The translations under genes were made by a program, and so were the position numbers. The notes under the pieces were generated by a model that ran no database searches, was not told the DNA's origin, and worked only from the letters and a program-made list of their open reading frames with translations. A DNA stretch of 64,000 nt from Riptortus pedestris. Taxonomy: Eukaryota; Arthropoda; Insecta; Hemiptera; Alydidae. Positions 60,515-64,000 of the stretch are shown piece by piece (positions within the stretch are counted from its first letter, which is position 1; the number at the start of each line of letters is the position of its first letter). The stretch spans positions 113,813,501 through 113,877,500 of the forward strand of contig CM032233.1 of the NCBI GenBank assembly GCA_019009955.1, read 5' to 3'.

Positions 60515-60914
60515 ACATATTTATACCCCCCCCCCCCTCTTTAGTTCTTGGACTACTAAAATTTGATTGATTGCGATAAAAATTATTCAGATTCAGTATA
60601 AATTACAGTACTAATTATACTAAATAGTTTGCAATAAAGTTAATTTGTTATATTCAGATATATTTAAGTAATTGTGTTCATTTCCGTGTACGTCTATCTA
60701 TCTGTTCAGCTCTGAGTGATTGGCAAAAATGTTACTTTACAATTCAGAAGCCGTTTCCGTTAGGAGCTTATTAAAATTAACTGAACGATTTTTCATTACC
60801 GTTTGTATTTAATAGTGATTGTGTTAAGTGCTACTAGAATGCAGATTTCTCTATTGCAAAACTTCACAAGGGAAATCTGCTTAGTTTACGCAGCCCCTGC
60901 GTGACGGACTTTTT
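60515..60914 (+). mobile_element. Element A, long 3' module only
   Basis: Starts at a C13-type run (60525-60537) and carries the whole long module (ATATTCAGATATATTTAAGT, GTTCAGCTCTGAG). Perfect 3' end: CAAGGGAAATCTGCTTAGTT, hairpin ACGCAG-CCC-CTGCGT, GACGGACTTTTT. The 5' half is missing. Confidence 0.88.
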
Positions 60915-61014
60915 GATATGCCATCATTCCCTTCTCGAGTTAATCTCTACACCCTATGCCGAGCCAATCCTCTTTTCATTGTCGCTCCACGTGAATCCAA
61001 GACTCAATTTATTC

Positions 61015-61131
61015 TGTCTCATTTCCGTCATCTCCTGGATAGGATCGATGGATATTTAAGGAAATTTTTCAAAACTCGCGTCATGAGTGCGACCTCAATA
61101 GCTGATTTCCCTTAAGGGAAATCTTCTAAAA
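61015..61131 (-). mobile_element. Element A 5' fragment, opposite orientation
   Basis: TTCCGTCATCTCCTGGATAG, GATCGATGGATATTTAAGG, then the full palindrome GATTTCCCTTAAGGGAAATC and TTCTAAAA. It lies 100 bp from the 3' end of the plus-strand fragment at 60515-60914. Confidence 0.85.
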
Positions 61132-61865
61132 AGAGGTTGACTACATAAATTCATAGAGGACGAGCTATAGCTGCTGTTATAAGAGGTGTTGTGTTGTGGG
61201 TAGAGGAAAGAAGGACGAAGCGCTGACTAGTAGCTGTCAGCCAGTCGATCAAACCAGAAAGGAGATGGTTCTCTCGTTGTCTTTTTTATTCCAAGGCTGC
61301 TCTTTCTTGTTTTATAAGCTCCTGTCTAACTCTCGTGCACCGGCTGTCAGTCAAAGGCCTATCACTGAAGGGGAAAGTGACGAGCCCAGCCAATCCTAAT
61401 CATTATCAAGAGCATTATGAGTTCCTTCGAGATACATACCTGTGTCCAACGCCAACTAAGCAATATCTAATTTTTTCCCTCCGTTTTTTGTGTAACTTTA
61501 GGTGATGAAGTGTGTCAGGTTGGTAATTAGCTTGCTAGACTGCCAGAGCTGATTTGCAGTATTAAGTGATAAGTGGTTGGACAGCTTAACCTACAATCAT
61601 ATTGAACCTATTTAGAAAAAAATTGTAAAACCACTGGTGATTTCACTGTCTTGAATATATAAGTCTGAAAGTTCACATTAGCTTGCGATTAGGAATTTCA
61701 TTTATAAAAAAAATATTTTTCGTAATAAAAATTAAGAGAAATATGAACACGCAATACATATTTCTATCCTGGAATAGATTATAGACTTAATATTGAATTT
61801 ACTATTACTCGAATAATTTAAATAATATAACTAAAAAAATTGAGCCAGCACTTAGCAAATAGAAA
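61132..61865. other. Unassigned sequence
   Basis: 61190-61390 is somewhat GC-richer with a 67-codon plus frame lacking a known domain. AT-rich beyond 61560. Confidence 0.4.
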
Positions 61866-62200
61866 ACCGTCACGCAGGGGCTGCTTTAACTAAGCAGATT
61901 TCCCACCTGCGACACATATTTGCATTTACCTCTCAACGTAAAAATACAATGAGAACAATATCTGGTATTTAGGCTTCAAATAATGTGCTTCATAACATAA
62001 CACCGTACTGCCAATATGACATGAGTAGGAGTAGGAGTTTAATAAATACCGAAAGCTAATAAATGCAAATATCTTGGTTAATAATCAAGACAGAGGAAAA
62101 ACGTACATACCAACATTTATTGAGAATTACATTTGCAATAAGATTTGTTCTATACAATTCTTCGATCTGACGTATAGTAACGGAGATATTTCGAAATTTA
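61866..62200 (-). mobile_element. Element A, 3' half, short module
   Basis: 3' end AACCGTCACGCAGGGGCTGC then TAAGCAGATTTCCCACCTG, short module, internal blocks to GTAACGGAGATATTTCGAAA, then truncated before the TA core. Confidence 0.85.
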
Positions 62201-63701
62201 ATCGTGCTTTGAAGAAGAAATAGAAGAAAATATTATAAAGAAATAATAGAAATAAATTGAAAACTCACTGTCGAAATATATTCTAAAAACGAGCGAATTA
62301 TATGTTCTAAAATAATGTTCATGAATGAGAATTAAAATAAAACACAGTTCCAATATAATTCTTCTGCAATAACAAACTAAAGAGTAGCGGTGCTACGATG
62401 AACTCTGGAAGTGCTTCTGGGATATTGTTTCTTAATTGAAATGGTTTAAGACTTTCGAAGGAGTCCTTCATTGGCTGTAGTTCCAGGTAGTAAGTTACTA
62501 TAAATAAATTAAACTGAATATTATATGACTAACTAAATGGCAATCTTTGAAAACCATATCCGATATCAAGAAATTCTTGTAACATACTTATCATACTTAT
62601 AGTTGTAATGGATTGTGTTAGAAGCGAATGTTTTGATTGTTCGACAGTTACTTCTTGGAATATTGAAGAAGTGTATTGAACGAAGAAGCTAGTCTCTGTG
62701 ATAGTAGAAATAGTAATGAAGGAACTTAATAATAGAGTGTTTTAGTTTTTTTTATTGGATTTAAGGCAAAATATAAGAGAAGCGACATTATACAAAAGAT
62801 TATATTTAAAAACTCCCGTCAGAGAAATTGATAAAAATGGAAGAAAACCTTATTTGCAAATAAAATGTAATTAACTTATATCGAGCATAAGTTTACTTAA
62901 ACTTATATTTTAAAGATTGAATTTAGCAATATAATTATGAAGTGGTTGGCGTATTTTCCAGTTATGAAGTCTGTATTATACTGTAATCTAGTCACCTAAA
63001 CATTTAGTGCTTGCGTCTTTATAGGTGATCCCGGTCGCCTTCCTTACCATGGAGAGCATTAGGAGGAGTCAAGGGACCTACACGCTTGTCTATTGCACGC
63101 CAAACTCAGCAGGCTAACTTCCATGTGTATACAAAATGTTTCTGGTTTAAGATGTTAGTGATCTGTGTGAGACATGGACCTGGGATACATTTAAGCATCC
63201 AAAAAAAATGTATTTTGCCCATGATTACTCAGTGTGCCCATATCTTGTTGTCTGGCTCCGTTGACAGTAATAAAAATAATTTACGTTTGTTAGAGACCCG
63301 AGAAACTATGAGCTGGGTCGTTATACGAGGAGAGCATTGGTGTGCCGAGCGAACAGGTGTATAACACGGTCAATTAGGGTTATAGGTTTCTGATGGATAT
63401 AAGTAACCCCCCTCATGTGGACCGAACTACTGTTCAAACCAACCATTATTAATATTATGGTAGTTATCGGCCTTTAATAGGCTCCCTCGGAGGCCCTGTA
63501 ACCTTCGGCAAACTACAATATAATTGCTTCTGTGCTCCCGCTTTCCGTGGAATTTTTTCTCCCTTCCTTCATGTATTATTACGTGGCGTGTGCTCGAACA
63601 GGCGTCTATCTACAATGGAGAACTGAGCTCTGTAGCTTTCATTGAATTTAGTTATGAGGTACGTGCAAGAGCCAGCGCTCGTGATAATAAATCAATTACC
63701 T
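62201..63701. other. Unassigned sequence
   Basis: 62201-62990 is AT-rich. 63010-63540 is less AT-rich and carries a 92-codon plus frame (63086-63364) without a recognised domain. Confidence 0.4.
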
Positions 63702-64000
63702 AAAAGCAGATTTCCCTCGTGCGTCACGTATTTGCAGTTATCTTCAAACGTAAAAGTTCAATGAGAACATTATGTGGTATTTGAGCTACAAATAAAGTAC
63801 TTCATAATATAGTAGTTTATTTTTAATACGGCCGGACTAGGAGTTGGGGTGTACTGAAGGCCGAAAACTAAAAAATGCAAATATCTTCGTCAATACTAAA
63901 GATAGAGAATAAATGTATATCAATATTTATGGTACGTTTTAGTTGCAATAAAACTGGTCCTATACAAACTTTCGATCCGACATAAAATAACGGAGATATT
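63702..64000 (-). mobile_element. Element A, partial at window edge, short module
   Basis: Begins AAAAGCAGATTTCCCTCGTG with no hairpin terminus before it, then the short module and internal blocks as far as AAAATAACGGAGATATT, where the window ends. Presumably continues beyond the edge. Confidence 0.85.

Overview
The window looks like non-genic nuclear DNA from an AT-rich, repeat-rich animal genome. The mix of mobile elements (a Helentron-type non-autonomous family, mariner, piggyBac-like, Jockey/R1-like LINEs, a Penelope-like fragment and a tRNA-derived SINE) suggests an invertebrate, most likely an arthropod. I cannot name the species. I found no intact host gene, no tRNA or rRNA gene, no CRISPR array and no operon-like layout. 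Nearly all long reading frames lie inside dinucleotide repeats or transposon remnants, so this is probably a gene desert or a very long intron.

The dominant feature is one repeat family, called element A here. By eye it has about 24 full or partial copies in both orientations plus isolated ends, about 13 kb or one fifth of the window. A copy starts after a T run with AGCAGATTTCCC, which is half of a 20-bp palindrome, GATTTCCCTTAAGGGAAATC. It then has a (TA)n core, a C/G homopolymer, and one of three alternative 3' modules. It ends with an inverted copy of the first 12 bases (GGGAAATCTGCT), a short hairpin (ACGCAG-CCC-CTGCGT) and GACGGAC before a T run. Asymmetric inverted termini, a 5' palindrome, a 3' hairpin, a microsatellite core, insertion into T runs and head-to-tail copies match the architecture known for Helentron-associated interspersed elements (HINEs, such as Drosophila DINE-1). 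No autonomous Rep/helicase partner is present.

Layout: 0.6-16.6 kb is dense in element A and (TA)n, with a 0.56-kb (GA)n tract at 5.55-6.11 kb and a 21-bp perfect inverted repeat bracketing a GC-richer block at 14.1-14.6 kb. At 17.5-18.1 kb is an internally deleted piggyBac-like element with one readable end (TTAA plus CCCGCGTG...). Element A continues at 18.7-29.9 kb, with a LINE 3' remnant at 28.3-28.9 kb. A 522-bp mariner deletion derivative with both inverted ends lies at 31.38-31.90 kb. A 3-kb imperfect palindrome occupies 32.5-35.6 kb. Three LINE tails cluster at 37.0-38.1 kb. From 39 to 51 kb element A is absent and six-member SINE family copies dominate. Element A returns at 51.4-64.0 kb, together with a Penelope-like GIY-YIG tail (55.2-55.7 kb) and a LINE RNase H tail (57.05-57.78 kb).

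The window therefore records layers of decayed transposition rather than a pathway. GC-richer, non-repetitive patches of 150-400 bp scattered between the repeats are the best places to look for host regulatory DNA or unrecognised exons. All repeat boundaries are by eye and good to about 10-30 bp unless a sharp terminus is described.
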